A stretch of DNA of 64,000 nucleotides from Thermoleophilia bacterium SCSIO 60948 (GCA_021496505.1 CP053031.1:2224001-2288000); one strand, 5' to 3'; shown: positions 32,649 to 42,322, numbered from the stretch's first letter. Translations and numbers: made by a program. The notes: generated from the letters alone by a model not told the origin.

Positions 32649-34208
32649 ATGGACGAGCGCTTGGGTGAGCTGCGGGACCTGCTCGGCGAGATATCCGATC
32701 TCGGCCGTGCGCGAGCGCTGCTCGCGTGGGACGAGCGCACCGGCATGCCGCCGGGCGGCGCGCCGGCCCGCGCCGAGCAGCTCGCGACGCTGACCCGCGT
32801 CCGCCACGAGCGGCTCACCGCGCCGCGGCTCGGCGAGCTCCTCGCAGAGCTGGCCGAGCCCGCGGCGGAGCTCGACCCCGACGGCTTCGAGGCGAGCCTC
32901 GTCCGCGTCGCGACGCGCGAGAACGCGAAGGCGAGCCGGGTCCCGGCGGAGTTGCGCGCGCGGATCGCGCGCACCTCGTCGCTCGCCGAGACGGCGTGGG
33001 AGCGGGCGCGCGAGGCCGGCGACTGGGCTTCGTTTCGGCCCCACCTCGAGCGCGTGGTCGACCTGCGGCGCGAGTACGCCGCCTGCTTCGCGCCGAGCGA
33101 GCATCCCTACGACCCGTTGCTCGACGACTTCGAGCCGGGGATGCGCACGGCCGAGCTCATCCCGGTGCTCGACCGTCTGCGCGCCGGCACGATCGAGCTG
33201 CTCGAGCGGATCGAGGCGAGCCCGATCGAACTCGACGTCTCGCCGCTGCGGGGCGAGTTCGCGGTCGAGGCGCAGTGGCGCGTCGCGCGCCGGGTCGCGG
33301 CGACGATGCCGATCGCGCCGAGCGACTGGCGCCTCGACGAGACCGTCCACCCCTTCCTGACCTCGATCTCACCGCACGACGTCCGCGTCACGACGCGGCT
33401 CGAGCCCGACGCGCTACCGACCTCGGTCTGGGCGCTGATCCACGAGTTCGGGCACGGCATGTACTCCAACAGGCTCTCGCCCGAGCTCGAGCGCAGCCCG
33501 CTCGCGCGCTCGGTGTCGCTCGGCTTCGACGAGTCACAGAGCCGGATGTGGGAGAACCTCGTCGGCCGGAGCCGCGGCTTCTGCGCCCACCTCGCGCCGA
33601 TCCTCGCCGCCGAGTTCCCTGACCGGCTCGGCGGCCTCGACGGCGAGTCTCTCTACCGCGCCGCGAACCGCGTCGCCCGGACGCCGATCCGGATGGACGC
33701 CGACGAGGTCACCTACAACCTCCACATCGCGCTGCGCTTCGAGCTCGAGGTGGCGCTGTTCGGCGGCGAGCTCGAGGTCGCCGACCTCCCCGAGGCGTGG
33801 CGCGAGCGCTCCGTCGCGATCCTCGGCGTCGAGCCGCGCGACGACGCCGAGGGCGTCCTCCAGGACGTCCACTGGGCGGCCGGGTCGTTCGGCTACTTCC
33901 CCACCTACTCGCTCGGCAACGTCATCGGCGCGCAGCTCTGGGAGCGGATCGTCGTGCCCGAGCTCGGCGACCCCGAGGCGATGTTCGCCCGCGGCGAGCT
34001 CGAACCGCTGCGCGAGCTGATGGCCGAGCGGCTCTACCGCCACGGGGGCAAGCACCTGCCCGGCGAGATGATCCGGCGGCTCACAGGCGGACCTCTAGAC
34101 CCGGAACCCCTGCTCCGAGCGCTCGGCCACAAGTTCGGCTCGCTCTACGAATGCAATTCGTGGCCCGCCAAGAATGCAGTTCGTGAGCCGCAACTCAAGC
34201 TTCGCTAA
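32649..34208 (+). CDS. M32-family metallocarboxypeptidase (Taq type)
   Basis: A 519-residue carboxypeptidase. Zinc motif H265-E-F-G-H269, with the M32 hallmarks HPFLTSISPHDVRVTTR just before and ESQSRMWENLVGRS after, then RIPADEVTYNLH-like MDADEVTYNLHIALRFELE. It removes C-terminal residues from peptides in the cytoplasm. ATG 32649 is chosen from family homology. The C-terminus carries an unusual tail (ECNSWPAKNAVREPQLKLR) encoded by an imperfect 23-bp tandem repeat. Confidence 0.9.
   Translation: MDERLGELRDLLGEISDLGRARALLAWDERTGMPPGGAPARAEQLATLTRVRHERLTAPRLGELLAELAEPAAELDPDGFEASLVRVATRENAKASRVPAELRARIARTSSLAETAWERAREAGDWASFRPHLERVVDLRREYAACFAPSEHPYDPLLDDFEPGMRTAELIPVLDRLRAGTIELLERIEASPIELDVSPLRGEFAVEAQWRVARRVAATMPIAPSDWRLDETVHPFLTSISPHDVRVTTRLEPDALPTSVWALIHEFGHGMYSNRLSPELERSPLARSVSLGFDESQSRMWENLVGRSRGFCAHLAPILAAEFPDRLGGLDGESLYRAANRVARTPIRMDADEVTYNLHIALRFELEVALFGGELEVADLPEAWRERSVAILGVEPRDDAEGVLQDVHWAAGSFGYFPTYSLGNVIGAQLWERIVVPELGDPEAMFARGELEPLRELMAERLYRHGGKHLPGEMIRRLTGGPLDPEPLLRALGHKFGSLYECNSWPAKNAVREPQLKLR
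34149..34194. repeat. Imperfect 23-bp tandem repeat in the M32 gene tail
   Basis: Two units start at 34149 (GAATGCAATTCGTGGCC...) and 34172 (GAATGCAGTTCGTGAGC...), matching at about 19 of 23 bases. The first also forms a small palindrome ACGAAT-GCA-ATTCGT. The repeat encodes the last residues of the carboxypeptidase. Confidence 0.6.
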
Positions 34209-34228
34209 CGGTTTACCGATCTAAATGC

Positions 34229-34370
34229 CTAATCACCGCCACCCAGAGGCGGTGAGCGGGGGACCCAAAGGGCCGCGTCATGCGGCCCCGGGGCGAATCG
34301 GGCCGACCGGCCCGTAGCGCGGTTTCTCACCAAGAGCGCGAGCCCGACAGCTAACCCCGCCGGCGAATCG
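34229..34370 (+). ncRNA. c-di-AMP riboswitch (ydaO-yuaA type)
   Basis: The conserved blocks of the ydaO motif are present in order: CCTAATCACCGCC, hairpin, GCGGGGGACCCAAAGGG (34256-34272), hairpin GGGCCGCG/CGCGGCCC-like, CGGGGCGAATCGGG, CCCGTAGCG, then GCGAGCCCGACAGCTAACCC (34337-34356) and CGCCGGCG. It lies directly upstream of an M23 peptidoglycan peptidase, a well-known actinobacterial context, where c-di-AMP binding turns expression off. Confidence 0.9.
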
Positions 34371-34398
34371 AAACGAGAAGCTGAAAAGAGGACACCGC

Positions 34399-35457
34399 AT
34401 GCCCGCACCCGAACCGTCGCGACGGCACTCGACGCCGCGCACGTTCCTGGTCGCGCTCTTCTGCGCGGCCGCGCTCGCACCGCTCGCCCTGATCGCATCG
34501 GCCGCGCAGGCTCAGGAGCTCCCCGCCGAGCAGACGTCGACGACCACCACCTCCGCGACCGGCGACGAGGCCCCCAGCCCGGCCACCGAGACCGGCGGGG
34601 AGACCGAGACCACTGACGAGACCGACACGACGGCTCCGAGCGACGAGGGCGAGCCGATCGACGAGACCGGCACCGAGGACGAGTCCGCCGACGAGGGCGA
34701 GCCCCAGACGGCCCGCGCCGAGAAGCGGCGGCTGCGGCTGACGGTCGAGCGGGTCTCGAGCGAGCGCGCCTTCTTCGCCGGCAAGCGCAAGGTCGAGTTC
34801 ACGTTCAAGACCGCCGGCGGCAAGCGCGACCTGCGCATCCAGGCCGTCCGCAAGAAGGGCCGCAAGGTCGCGATGGGCTGGAAGCTGAACAACGTCGAGT
34901 CCGGCGTTCGCAAGCGCGTGCGCTGGAACGGCGCGACCCGCAGCGGAAAGCCGGTCAAGGGCGGCCAGTACTACTTCCGCGTCCGCGAGCAGGACGGCCC
35001 GGAGGCCGAGCGCGCGAAGGCCAAGGGTGGCCGGACGGTCAAGGTCTACCAGCACATTTTCCCGGTCCGTGGACGCCACTCCTACGGCGACGGATTCGGC
35101 GCCGGGCGCGGCCATCAGGGCGCGGACGTGTTCGCCAACTGCGGCACGAAGATGGTCGCCGCGCGGGCCGGCAAGGTCCAGTACCGCGGCTATCAGTCCT
35201 CGGCCGGCAACTACGTCGTCATCGACGGCAAGGCGACGAAGCGCGACTACGTCTACATGCACCTCACGCGGCCGGCGAAGGTCCGCCAGGGCAAGCGCGT
35301 CAAGGCCGGTCAGACGATCGGCAAGGTCGGCGAGACCGGCAACGCGTCCGGATGCCACCTCCACATGGAGGTCTGGCGCGGCGGCTGGTACGAGGGCGGC
35401 GGCAAGCCCGAGCGCCGGATCAAGAAGCTGCTCAAGGGCTGGGACCGCTACTCCTGA
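34399..35457 (+). CDS. Secreted M23-family peptidoglycan endopeptidase
   Basis: A 352-residue exported protein. Signal peptide (residues 1-38, FLVALFCAAALAPLALIASAAQAQ), then an acidic Thr/Glu-rich low-complexity region (40-100), a basic beta-rich domain (about 105-215), and the LytM/M23 zinc domain: GAGRGHQGADVFANCG (H and D ligands) and SGCHLHMEVW (HLH). It should cut peptide crosslinks in the cell wall. GAGGA precedes the ATG by 6 bases. It is controlled by the riboswitch in its leader, tying wall turnover to c-di-AMP. Confidence 0.9.
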   Translation: MPAPEPSRRHSTPRTFLVALFCAAALAPLALIASAAQAQELPAEQTSTTTTSATGDEAPSPATETGGETETTDETDTTAPSDEGEPIDETGTEDESADEGEPQTARAEKRRLRLTVERVSSERAFFAGKRKVEFTFKTAGGKRDLRIQAVRKKGRKVAMGWKLNNVESGVRKRVRWNGATRSGKPVKGGQYYFRVREQDGPEAERAKAKGGRTVKVYQHIFPVRGRHSYGDGFGAGRGHQGADVFANCGTKMVAARAGKVQYRGYQSSAGNYVVIDGKATKRDYVYMHLTRPAKVRQGKRVKAGQTIGKVGETGNASGCHLHMEVWRGGWYEGGGKPERRIKKLLKGWDRYS

Positions 35458-35470
35458 GCCCTGCGCGAGC

Positions 35471-35502
35471 GCCCGGCGCGGCTCTGCGAGGCCGCGCCGG
35501 GC
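35471..35502 (+). terminator. Terminator after the M23 peptidase gene
   Basis: Perfect 12-bp stem GCCCGGCGCGGC / GCCGCGCCGGGC with an 8-base loop, 13 bases past the stop. There is no strong T-run, only AAACTTTC after 8-10 bases. Confidence 0.6.
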
Positions 35503-35562
35503 CGCGGCGAAACTTTCACATCGCACGCAAGCCGGTGAAACCGGTTGTCTAAGGTCGTCGGC

Positions 35563-35757
35563 GTGAGTCCACTAGTCATCGCAGTCATCGTGTTCGTCGT
35601 CATCGGCGCCGCCGTCCTGACCGTCCTCGCGCGTGGCGTGAAGAAGGACGAGGAGCACCGCGAGCAGCTCGAGAACGAGAACCCGCGCGGCAACCGTCTC
35701 GGCCAAGAGCACGCGACGGTCACCGACGAGTCCGGCAAGACCCGCGTCGCCGACTGA
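35563..35757 (+). CDS. Small single-pass membrane protein
   Basis: A 64-residue protein with one N-terminal helix (PLVIAVIVFVVIGAAVLTVLARG) and a charged tail (KKDEEHREQLENENPRGNRLG...). The start is GTG 35563 after AAGG. An upstream in-frame TTG (35545) is less likely. Unknown function; no convincing partner. Confidence 0.6.
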   Translation: MSPLVIAVIVFVVIGAAVLTVLARGVKKDEEHREQLENENPRGNRLGQEHATVTDESGKTRVAD

Positions 35758-35801
35758 GCCGATCCGGCCGGCGAACCGCCCTCTGTAGCGTTCGATCGCG
35801 T

Positions 35802-36797
35802 ATGCAGCTGCCGCGCGCGATCGACACCGCACTCGACTGGACGGTCGTCCCCGGCTTCTCGAAGCTCGGCTACGCGCTGCGCCGCGGCGCCTGGGAGGAC
35901 GAGCCCTCCGTCGTCGCCGGTCGCGATGTCGTCGTCACCGGCGGCTCGTCCGGTCTCGGCGAGGCCGCCTGCGAGCAGCTCGCGGCCTCTGGCGCGCGGG
36001 TCCACATGGTCGTCCGAAACGTCGACAAGGGCGAGGACGTCAGGTCGGCGATCTCCGAGCGGACCGGCGGCGAGCTCCGCGTCTGGCGCTGCGACCTCTC
36101 CGACCTCGATTCGATCCGCGAGTTCTGCGCCGGCTTCTCCGAGCAGGTCCCCGAGCTCGCGGCGCTCGTCCACAACGCCGGCGCGATGCCGGGTGAGCGC
36201 GAGCGCAGCCCGCAGGGCTTCGAGCTGACCTTCGCGACCAACGTCCTCGGCCCGTTTCTGATGACCGGCGAGCTGCTCGGGGTCCTGCGAGCCGGGATCC
36301 CCTCGCGCGTCGTCACCGTGAGCTCGGGCGGGATGTACACGGCGGGCCTCGACGTCGACGACCTCCAACTCGAGGACCGCGACTACGACCCGTCGCGCTT
36401 CTACGCCCACACGAAGCGCTGCGAGGTGATCCTCTCCGAGCTCTGGGCCGAGCGGATGGCCGGATCGGGCATCGCCTTCCACTCGATGCACCCGGGCTGG
36501 GCCGCGACCCCGGGGCTCGAATCCTCGCTGCCGACCTTCTACAAGCTGACGAAGCCCCTGCTGCGCTCGAGCGCGGAGGGCGCCGACACGATCTCCTGGC
36601 TCGTGACCGCGCCCGAGCCGGGCTCGAGCTCGGGGCTCTTCTGGCACGACCGCGCGCCGCGGAGCACGCACAGGACCGACAAGACGCGCGAGTCCTCGGC
36701 CGACCGCGAGCGGTTGTGGAGCGAGTGCGAGCGACTGACTGACTGGAGCCTCGCGGGCGAGCGCGAGGCTCCCGCGAACGGGAAGGGACGGGGCTGA
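35802..36797 (+). CDS. Short-chain dehydrogenase (DHRS12-like)
   Basis: A 331-residue SDR. An N-terminal extension (FSKLGYALRRGAWE) precedes the nucleotide site VVVTGGSSGLGEAA, then HNAGAMPGER, FATNVLGPFLMTGELL, SSGGMYTAGLDVDDLQ and the catalytic Y-x3-K in FYAHTKRCEVILSELWAERM. The end (WHDRAPRSTHRTDKTRES) matches vertebrate-type DHRS12-like bacterial SDRs of unknown substrate. One base separates its stop from the SRPBCC gene, with which it forms an operon. Confidence 0.87.
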   Translation: MQLPRAIDTALDWTVVPGFSKLGYALRRGAWEDEPSVVAGRDVVVTGGSSGLGEAACEQLAASGARVHMVVRNVDKGEDVRSAISERTGGELRVWRCDLSDLDSIREFCAGFSEQVPELAALVHNAGAMPGERERSPQGFELTFATNVLGPFLMTGELLGVLRAGIPSRVVTVSSGGMYTAGLDVDDLQLEDRDYDPSRFYAHTKRCEVILSELWAERMAGSGIAFHSMHPGWAATPGLESSLPTFYKLTKPLLRSSAEGADTISWLVTAPEPGSSSGLFWHDRAPRSTHRTDKTRESSADRERLWSECERLTDWSLAGEREAPANGKGRG

Positions 36798-36798
36798 G

Positions 36799-37230
36799 AT
36801 GGCGCGCTACGTGGGAACGGTCCCGACCGACTGGGAGATCGAGCGGGCCTACGACTACATGGTCGACTTCAGCTCGGTCGAGGAGTGGGACCCGGGCGCG
36901 GTCCGCGCCTCGGTCCTCGAGGGCGCGCCGGGCGCCGGTGGGACGAAGTTCGAGGTCATGTTCAAGATCGGCGGCATCACGCAGCGGCTCGTCTACGAAA
37001 CCCTCGAGGCCGTGCGGCCCGAGAAGATCGTCCTGCGCGCGACGACCCCGACCTTCATCTCCCTCGACACGATCACCTTCACCCGCTCGGACGGGCGCAC
37101 GATCGTCACCTACGACGCCGAGGTCAGCCTGCGCGGCCCGCTCAAGCTGGCCGACCCGCTGCTCGCGATCGGCTTCAAGCGGACCGCCGACAAGGCGGCC
37201 GCCGGGTTGCGCGAGCGCCTCGCAAGCTAG
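36799..37230 (+). CDS. SRPBCC-family protein
   Basis: A 143-residue START/Bet v1-like protein: PTDWEIERAYDYMVDFSSVEEWDPG, then GTKFEVMFKIGG, LVYETLEAVRPEKIVLRATTP and a long C-terminal helix (LLAIGFKRTADKAAAGLRERLA) closing a hydrophobic pocket. Such proteins bind lipids or polyketides. It follows the DHRS12-like SDR by one base, a pairing that suggests one lipid-like substrate. Confidence 0.82.
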   Translation: MARYVGTVPTDWEIERAYDYMVDFSSVEEWDPGAVRASVLEGAPGAGGTKFEVMFKIGGITQRLVYETLEAVRPEKIVLRATTPTFISLDTITFTRSDGRTIVTYDAEVSLRGPLKLADPLLAIGFKRTADKAAAGLRERLAS

Positions 37231-37312
37231 ATTCGACGGCGCCCGAGAACGCGGCGGCCAGCCGCGTGACGGCGAGACCCAGGCACTCGCCACGCAACCA
37301 TTGGAGAAGAGG

Positions 37313-37957
37313 ATGCACGTAGTCGTTGCCGGGGGGCACGGAAAGATCGCGATGCGGCTGCTCGACCGGCTGACGACCGGTGGTGATCGCGGGGTCGGGC
37401 TGATCCGCAACCCCGACCACGCCGCTGACCTCGAGGCCGTCGGCGCCGAGGCGCAGATCGCCGACCTCGAGCAGCTCGAGGCCGACGAACTCGTGCCGCT
37501 CATCGAGGGAGCCGACGCGATCGTCTTCGCGGCGGGCGCCGGCCCCGGCAGCGGGCCTGAGCGCAAGCGGACACTCGACCTCGGCGGCGCGGTGAAGCTG
37601 ATCGAGGCCGCACGCAACGCCGGGGTCGATCGCTACGTGATCGTCTCTTCGATGGGCGCCGGTGATCCCGAGTCCGCGCCCGAGGAGATGAAGCCCTACC
37701 AGCGCGCCAAGGGAGAGGCCGACGAGCAGCTCTCGAAGAGCGGGCTCGCCTACACGATCGTCCGCCCCGGCTCGCTGACGGATGACCCGGGCGTCGGGAC
37801 GGTCACGGTCGGAGAGCGACTCGAGTACGGATCGATCAGCCGCGACGACGTCGCGGCGGTCCTGGTCGCCGCCCTCGAGACGCCGGGCACGATCGGCAAG
37901 ACGTTCGACCTCATCGCCGGCGATACGCCGATCGACGAGGCCCTCGCCGCGCTCTGA
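37313..37957 (+). CDS. NAD(P)-binding atypical SDR (YwnB/YhfK-like)
   Basis: A 214-residue Rossmann protein: MHVVVAGGHGKIAMRLL at the start (GxxGxxG), then DAIVFAAGAGPGSG, YVIVSSMGAG, YQRAKGEADEQLSKSGLAYTIVRPGSLTDDPG and SRDDVAAVLVAALE. This is the NmrA/BVR-like atypical SDR group, with unknown substrate. GGAGAAGAGG just before ATG 37313 fixes the start; longer in-frame reading overlaps the SRPBCC gene and was rejected. Confidence 0.85.
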   Translation: MHVVVAGGHGKIAMRLLDRLTTGGDRGVGLIRNPDHAADLEAVGAEAQIADLEQLEADELVPLIEGADAIVFAAGAGPGSGPERKRTLDLGGAVKLIEAARNAGVDRYVIVSSMGAGDPESAPEEMKPYQRAKGEADEQLSKSGLAYTIVRPGSLTDDPGVGTVTVGERLEYGSISRDDVAAVLVAALETPGTIGKTFDLIAGDTPIDEALAAL

Positions 37958-37986
37958 GCGCGGCGCGCCACCCCCTGAAATGCGAA

Positions 37987-38017
37987 GGGCGCCGGACGGT
38001 CAAGCCGTCCGGCGCCC
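37987..38017 (-). terminator. Terminator of the cold-shock gene (possibly bidirectional)
   Basis: Perfect 13-bp stem GGGCGCCGGACGG / CCGTCCGGCGCCC with a 5-base loop, between convergent stops (37957 and 38046). Read on the minus strand it is followed by TTCGCATTTC. Confidence 0.75.
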
Positions 38018-38045
38018 TGGCAACGTCTGAAGGTCTAGGTGTGAG

Positions 38046-38243
38046 CTAGATGTTCTTGACGTTGATCGCGCGAGGTCCGCGGTCCGAGTCCTGAGCCTCG
38101 AACTCGACCTTCGCGCCATCAGCGAGGGTGCCACCCTCGATCTGGCTGTAGTGGACGAAGAGGTCCTTGCCGGGATCGTCGGGAGTGATGAACCCGAAGC
38201 CCTTCTCGTCGTTGAACCACTTAACGGTGCCTGATGCGGCCAT
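38046..38243 (-). CDS. Cold-shock protein (CspA family)
   Basis: A 65-residue cold-shock domain protein. It has the RNA-binding motifs KGFGFI (RNP1) and LFVHY (RNP2), starts [15 protein letters not shown] and has the normal length. It binds single-stranded RNA/DNA and acts as an RNA chaperone. A good GGAGG site precedes the ATG but lies inside a hairpin in the leader, described separately. Confidence 0.95.
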   Translation of the reverse strand: MAASGTVKWFNDEKGFGFITPDDPGKDLFVHYSQIEGGTLADGAKVEFEAQDSDRGPRAINVKNI

Positions 38244-38244
38244 A

Positions 38245-38291
38245 CGCCCTCCGATGGGGTATCTCTGGGTGCTGCTCGTACGCGGAGGGCG
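38245..38291 (-). promoter_or_regulatory. SD-sequestering hairpin in the csp leader
   Basis: In the mRNA, CGCCCTCCG (38291-38283) can pair with CGGAGGGCG (38253-38245), a perfect 9-bp stem that contains the whole Shine-Dalgarno sequence 1 base before the ATG codon's flank, with a 29-base loop. A second hairpin lies further upstream (CGGGGGCGA 38348-38356 / TCGCCCCCG 38368-38376). This fits temperature- or protein-dependent control of translation. Confidence 0.5.
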
Positions 38292-38459
38292 CGATGCGCC
38301 TATGCGAACTGCTCACACACGTTCTCTCGCCCCGGCAACCGCCGGGACGGGGGCGACGGTACCAGCTTCGCCCCCGGATTCTGAGGTTCGTGCCCGAGCG
38401 CTGAATGACGATTGCACGCTTTCGTGTAACGATCGGCGCGCCGGGCAGTATGCCGGGCG

Positions 38460-39263
38460 ATGGAGTCTTCACCGCAAGAGAGCTCGCGCGCACGCGGCGG
38501 CGGCGCCGAGGCCCTCAGCAGGGTGGCGGATCTGAACCGCGATCCGCGCCTGCTCGACGTCGCGCGAAAGCTCCGCGGTGCGCTGCCCGGGGACGCCGAG
38601 CTCGGCGACTCGATCTCGCGGCGGACGGAGCGCAAGCGGCTGATCGACCGCCCGCTCGCGGTGCTCGCCGACGCCGACGCCTCGCTGCTCCGCGAGGCCG
38701 GGCTCGGCGCGGTGCAGCTGCTCGCCTCACTGCGCGGCTCGAATTCCGAGGTCGGAGGGCTCGCGATCGCCTTCACCGACCTCGCCGGCTTCTCAGACTT
38801 CGCCCTCGACGCCGGTGATGATGCGACCCTGACGTTGTTGCGCGAGGTCGCGGAAGCGATCGAGCCGCCGGTTCGCGACGCCGGAGGCGAAGTGGTGAAG
38901 CGAATGGGAGACGGAATGATGGCGATCTTCAGCGAGCCCGAGGCCGGGCTCGAGGCGCTCGTCGCCGCCCAGGACGGGGTGTCAGGGCTGTCGGCCGGCG
39001 ACTACCGGCCGCGGATCCGTGCCGGGCTTCACTTCGGCACCCCGAAGCGCCTCGCCGGCGACTTCCTCGGCCGCGACGTCAACATCGCCGCCCGCGTCGC
39101 CGACCACGCCGACGCCGGTCAGATCCTGATCACGGGCGAGGCGCTCGGAGAGCTCGGCGACGAGCCCGGGGTCGCCGTCAAGCGAAAGCGCCGCTTCAAG
39201 GCGAAGGGCGTGCCGCGCGAGACCGAGGTCTTCTGCGTCGAGTCGTTCGGAGGCGGCCGGTGA
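38460..39263 (+). CDS. Class III adenylate/guanylate cyclase
   Basis: A 267-residue soluble cyclase. A helical N-terminal region of about 95 residues precedes the catalytic domain: FTDLAGFSDFALDAGDD (first metal Asp), VVKRMGDGMMAIFSEPEAG (Lys and second metal Asp) and GDFLGRDVNIAARVADHADAGQILITG (the transition-state Asn/Arg pair in VNIAAR). All key residues are present, so activity is expected, most likely to cAMP. The stop overlaps the next gene (GTGA), which may be its regulatory partner. Confidence 0.87.
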   Translation: MESSPQESSRARGGGAEALSRVADLNRDPRLLDVARKLRGALPGDAELGDSISRRTERKRLIDRPLAVLADADASLLREAGLGAVQLLASLRGSNSEVGGLAIAFTDLAGFSDFALDAGDDATLTLLREVAEAIEPPVRDAGGEVVKRMGDGMMAIFSEPEAGLEALVAAQDGVSGLSAGDYRPRIRAGLHFGTPKRLAGDFLGRDVNIAARVADHADAGQILITGEALGELGDEPGVAVKRKRRFKAKGVPRETEVFCVESFGGGR

Positions 39264-39784
39264 GCGGTCTTCCCGAGCGCGAGTCCGAACGCGACCCGGT
39301 CGAGCCCTATGAGTCGCCCGACGTGGCGCTCGCTGAGGGCGGCGGCGGCATCGGTGGCCTGATCGCCGCGATCGGTCGTGGTGGCGCGGTCGTGGTCGCC
39401 GCGCCCCAGGTGGTCGCAGGGCTCGCCGCGGACCTCGGTCGGATCGCTGTCGCGACCGCCGAGATGGCGCGCTACACCCGGGTCCTGCCCGAGGTCGCCG
39501 AGCGCCTCGGGCATATCGCCGATCGCGTCGAGCAGCTCGAGGGCGACGTCGGCAGGATGGCGCGCGACGTCGGCGTGATGCGAGACGACGTCACCGACCT
39601 CCCGCCCGCGATCGACGCCCTCGAGGCGCGACTCGAGCGTGTCGAGATGGCGATGAGCCCGCTGCGGCGCACGCGCAAGCGCTTCCGGCGCGGCGAGCGG
39701 CCGATCGACGAGCCGCTCGACGAACCGCAGATCGACCCGGACGCGCCCGAGCCCGGCGCGGGACCGGACGCCGCCCGCGAGTAG
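39260..39784 (+). CDS. Hypothetical coiled-coil protein coupled to the cyclase
   Basis: A 174-residue protein, unrecognised. A Gly/Ala/Val-rich amphipathic stretch (GGLIAAIGRGGAVVVAAPQVVAGLAADL), then a heptad coiled coil (VLPEVAERLGHIADRVEQLEGDVGRMARDVGVMRDDV...LEARLERVEMAM), a basic patch (RRTRKRFRRGE) and an acidic Pro-rich tail. The GTG start overlaps the cyclase stop by 4 bases. It could anchor or regulate the cyclase. Confidence 0.65.
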   Translation: MSGLPERESERDPVEPYESPDVALAEGGGGIGGLIAAIGRGGAVVVAAPQVVAGLAADLGRIAVATAEMARYTRVLPEVAERLGHIADRVEQLEGDVGRMARDVGVMRDDVTDLPPAIDALEARLERVEMAMSPLRRTRKRFRRGERPIDEPLDEPQIDPDAPEPGAGPDAARE

Positions 39785-39841
39785 CCGCGCCCGGCGGGCC
39801 GGGCGGCCGTCGGCGCTCGGAGGCGCACCTACACTCGCCTC

Positions 39842-40851
<1,010 letters not shown>

Positions 40852-40855
<4 letters not shown>

Positions 40856-41676
40856 GGATTCGCCTCGTTCGCCGCGCCACCGGCGCGGCACTGGCTCTGC
40901 TGGCCTGCCTGGCGCTGGCCGGCCTCGTGAGCGGCCCGGCCGCGAAGGGCGCGCCGGCGACGGGCGATCGGCTCGAGCGCGGCGATCGCGACTGGAAGCC
41001 GAACATCGCGGCGGCGAAGCGCTTCGCGCGCTCGCGCAAGGGCCAGACGCGGTTCACCGCCGTCGACATGCGCGGCAGGGCACGCTCGTTTCGCGGCGGG
41101 GCGACCGTCGAGGCGGCGAGCGTGATGAAGGTGCTCTATCTCGTCGCCTATCTGCGGATGCATCGCGACGAGGCGGTGAGCGACTCGGACAAGCGGATCC
41201 TCGGGCCGATGATCCGCGAGTCGAACAATCGCGCGGCGCGGGAGATCCAGGCGCGGATCGGCGGCTCGCGCGTCGACCGCCTGGCACGCAAGGCCGACAT
41301 GACCCACTTCCGGCGCTCGGAGCCCTACTGGGGCCTGTCGCGGATCGCGACCGTCGACTGGGCGCGGTTCATGTTCCGGCTCGAGCGCTACACGCCGCGG
41401 CGCCACACCGACTACGCCAAGCGCCTGCTCGCTTCGATCGTCGCGCGCCAGCGCTGGGGCGTCGGAGCGGTGGCGCCGCGCGGCTGGCGGCTGATGTTCA
41501 AGGGCGGCTGGGGCGTCGGTGACGGCAAGGTCCAAAACCAGGTCGCGCTGCTCGAGCGCGGCAAGCGGCGGGTCGCGCTGGCGGTCTTCACCGACGGCGG
41601 CGCTCTGACCGCCGGTTACAAGCGGACGACGATCGCCGGCGTCAGCGAGCGGCTGCTTCGAGGCCTGCCGCGCTGA
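40852..41676 (+). CDS. Exported serine hydrolase, class A beta-lactamase-like
   Basis: A 274-residue exported protein. Signal peptide (LALLACLALAGLVSGPAAKG), then the penicillin-interacting fold: ASVMK (S-x-x-K, in EAASVMKVLYL), ESNN in the place of SDN, and FKGGWGVGDG for K-T/S-G. A clear omega-loop Glu of true class A enzymes is not seen, so a D,D-peptidase-like or inactive role is equally possible. It is coupled to rlmN by a GTGA overlap and overlaps the convergent HD-GYP gene by 35 bases. Confidence 0.75.
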
Positions 41677-42322
41677 GCTCGCTCTCGAGCCGCGGCAGCT
41701 CGCAGAGCAGCGCCTCGACGACCTCGCCGTCGAACTGGCGCCCGACCCCGCGCTCGAGCTCGGCGATCGCGGCTCCGAGGCCGATCGCCGGACGGTAGGC
41801 GCGGTCGCTCAGCATCGCGTCGCAGGCGTCGGCGGCCGACAGGATGAGCGACTGCGCCGGGATCTCGCGGCGACTGAGTCCGATCGGGTAGCCACGCCCG
41901 TCGGGGCGCTCGTGGTGGCAGAGCACCCAGGTCGCGATCCGCTCGAGGCCGGCGGCGCGGAGCATGCGCGCGCCGTCGAGCGGGTGGCGCTTGATCCGCG
42001 CGAGCTCGCGCGGGCCGAGCGGGCCGGGCTTCTCGATCACCCCGACCTCAATCACGGCCTTGCCGATGTCGTGCAGGCGCCCGGCGAGCTCGATGTCGAG
42101 CGCGTCGTCCTCGCTGGCGCCGAGGCGGCGGGCGACCGCGGCCGACAGCGCCCCGACCGACTCACCGTGCTCGCGCAATCCCGCGTGGCGGTCGAGCAGG
42201 CGGGCGAGCCGCCTCGCAGCGCGCTGCGAGGGGTCGTTGGGTGGCAGCGGCAGCACGGCGGCGCCTCCCAACGCCGCCGTGCCGGGCTCACCCGCCGGAT
42301 TCGAGTACGCCCCAGCTCGCAC
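41642..42322 (-). CDS. HD-GYP domain protein
   Basis: A 226-residue protein with a single HD-GYP domain: ELAGRLHDIGKAVI (HD), RIKRHPLDGARML, WVLCHHERPDGRGYPIGL (HHE...GYP), ILSAADACDAMLSDRAYR. These residues bind the di-metal centre of cyclic-di-GMP phosphodiesterases. No sensor domain is attached apart from a short N-terminus. The GTG start at 42322 is uncertain. A second, larger HD-GYP protein is encoded at about 50.5-52.4 kb. Confidence 0.83.
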   Translation of the reverse strand: MRAGAYSNPAGEPGTAALGGAAVLPLPPNDPSQRAARRLARLLDRHAGLREHGESVGALSAAVARRLGASEDDALDIELAGRLHDIGKAVIEVGVIEKPGPLGPRELARIKRHPLDGARMLRAAGLERIATWVLCHHERPDGRGYPIGLSRREIPAQSLILSAADACDAMLSDRAYRPAIGLGAAIAELERGVGRQFDGEVVEALLCELPRLESELSAAGLEAAAR

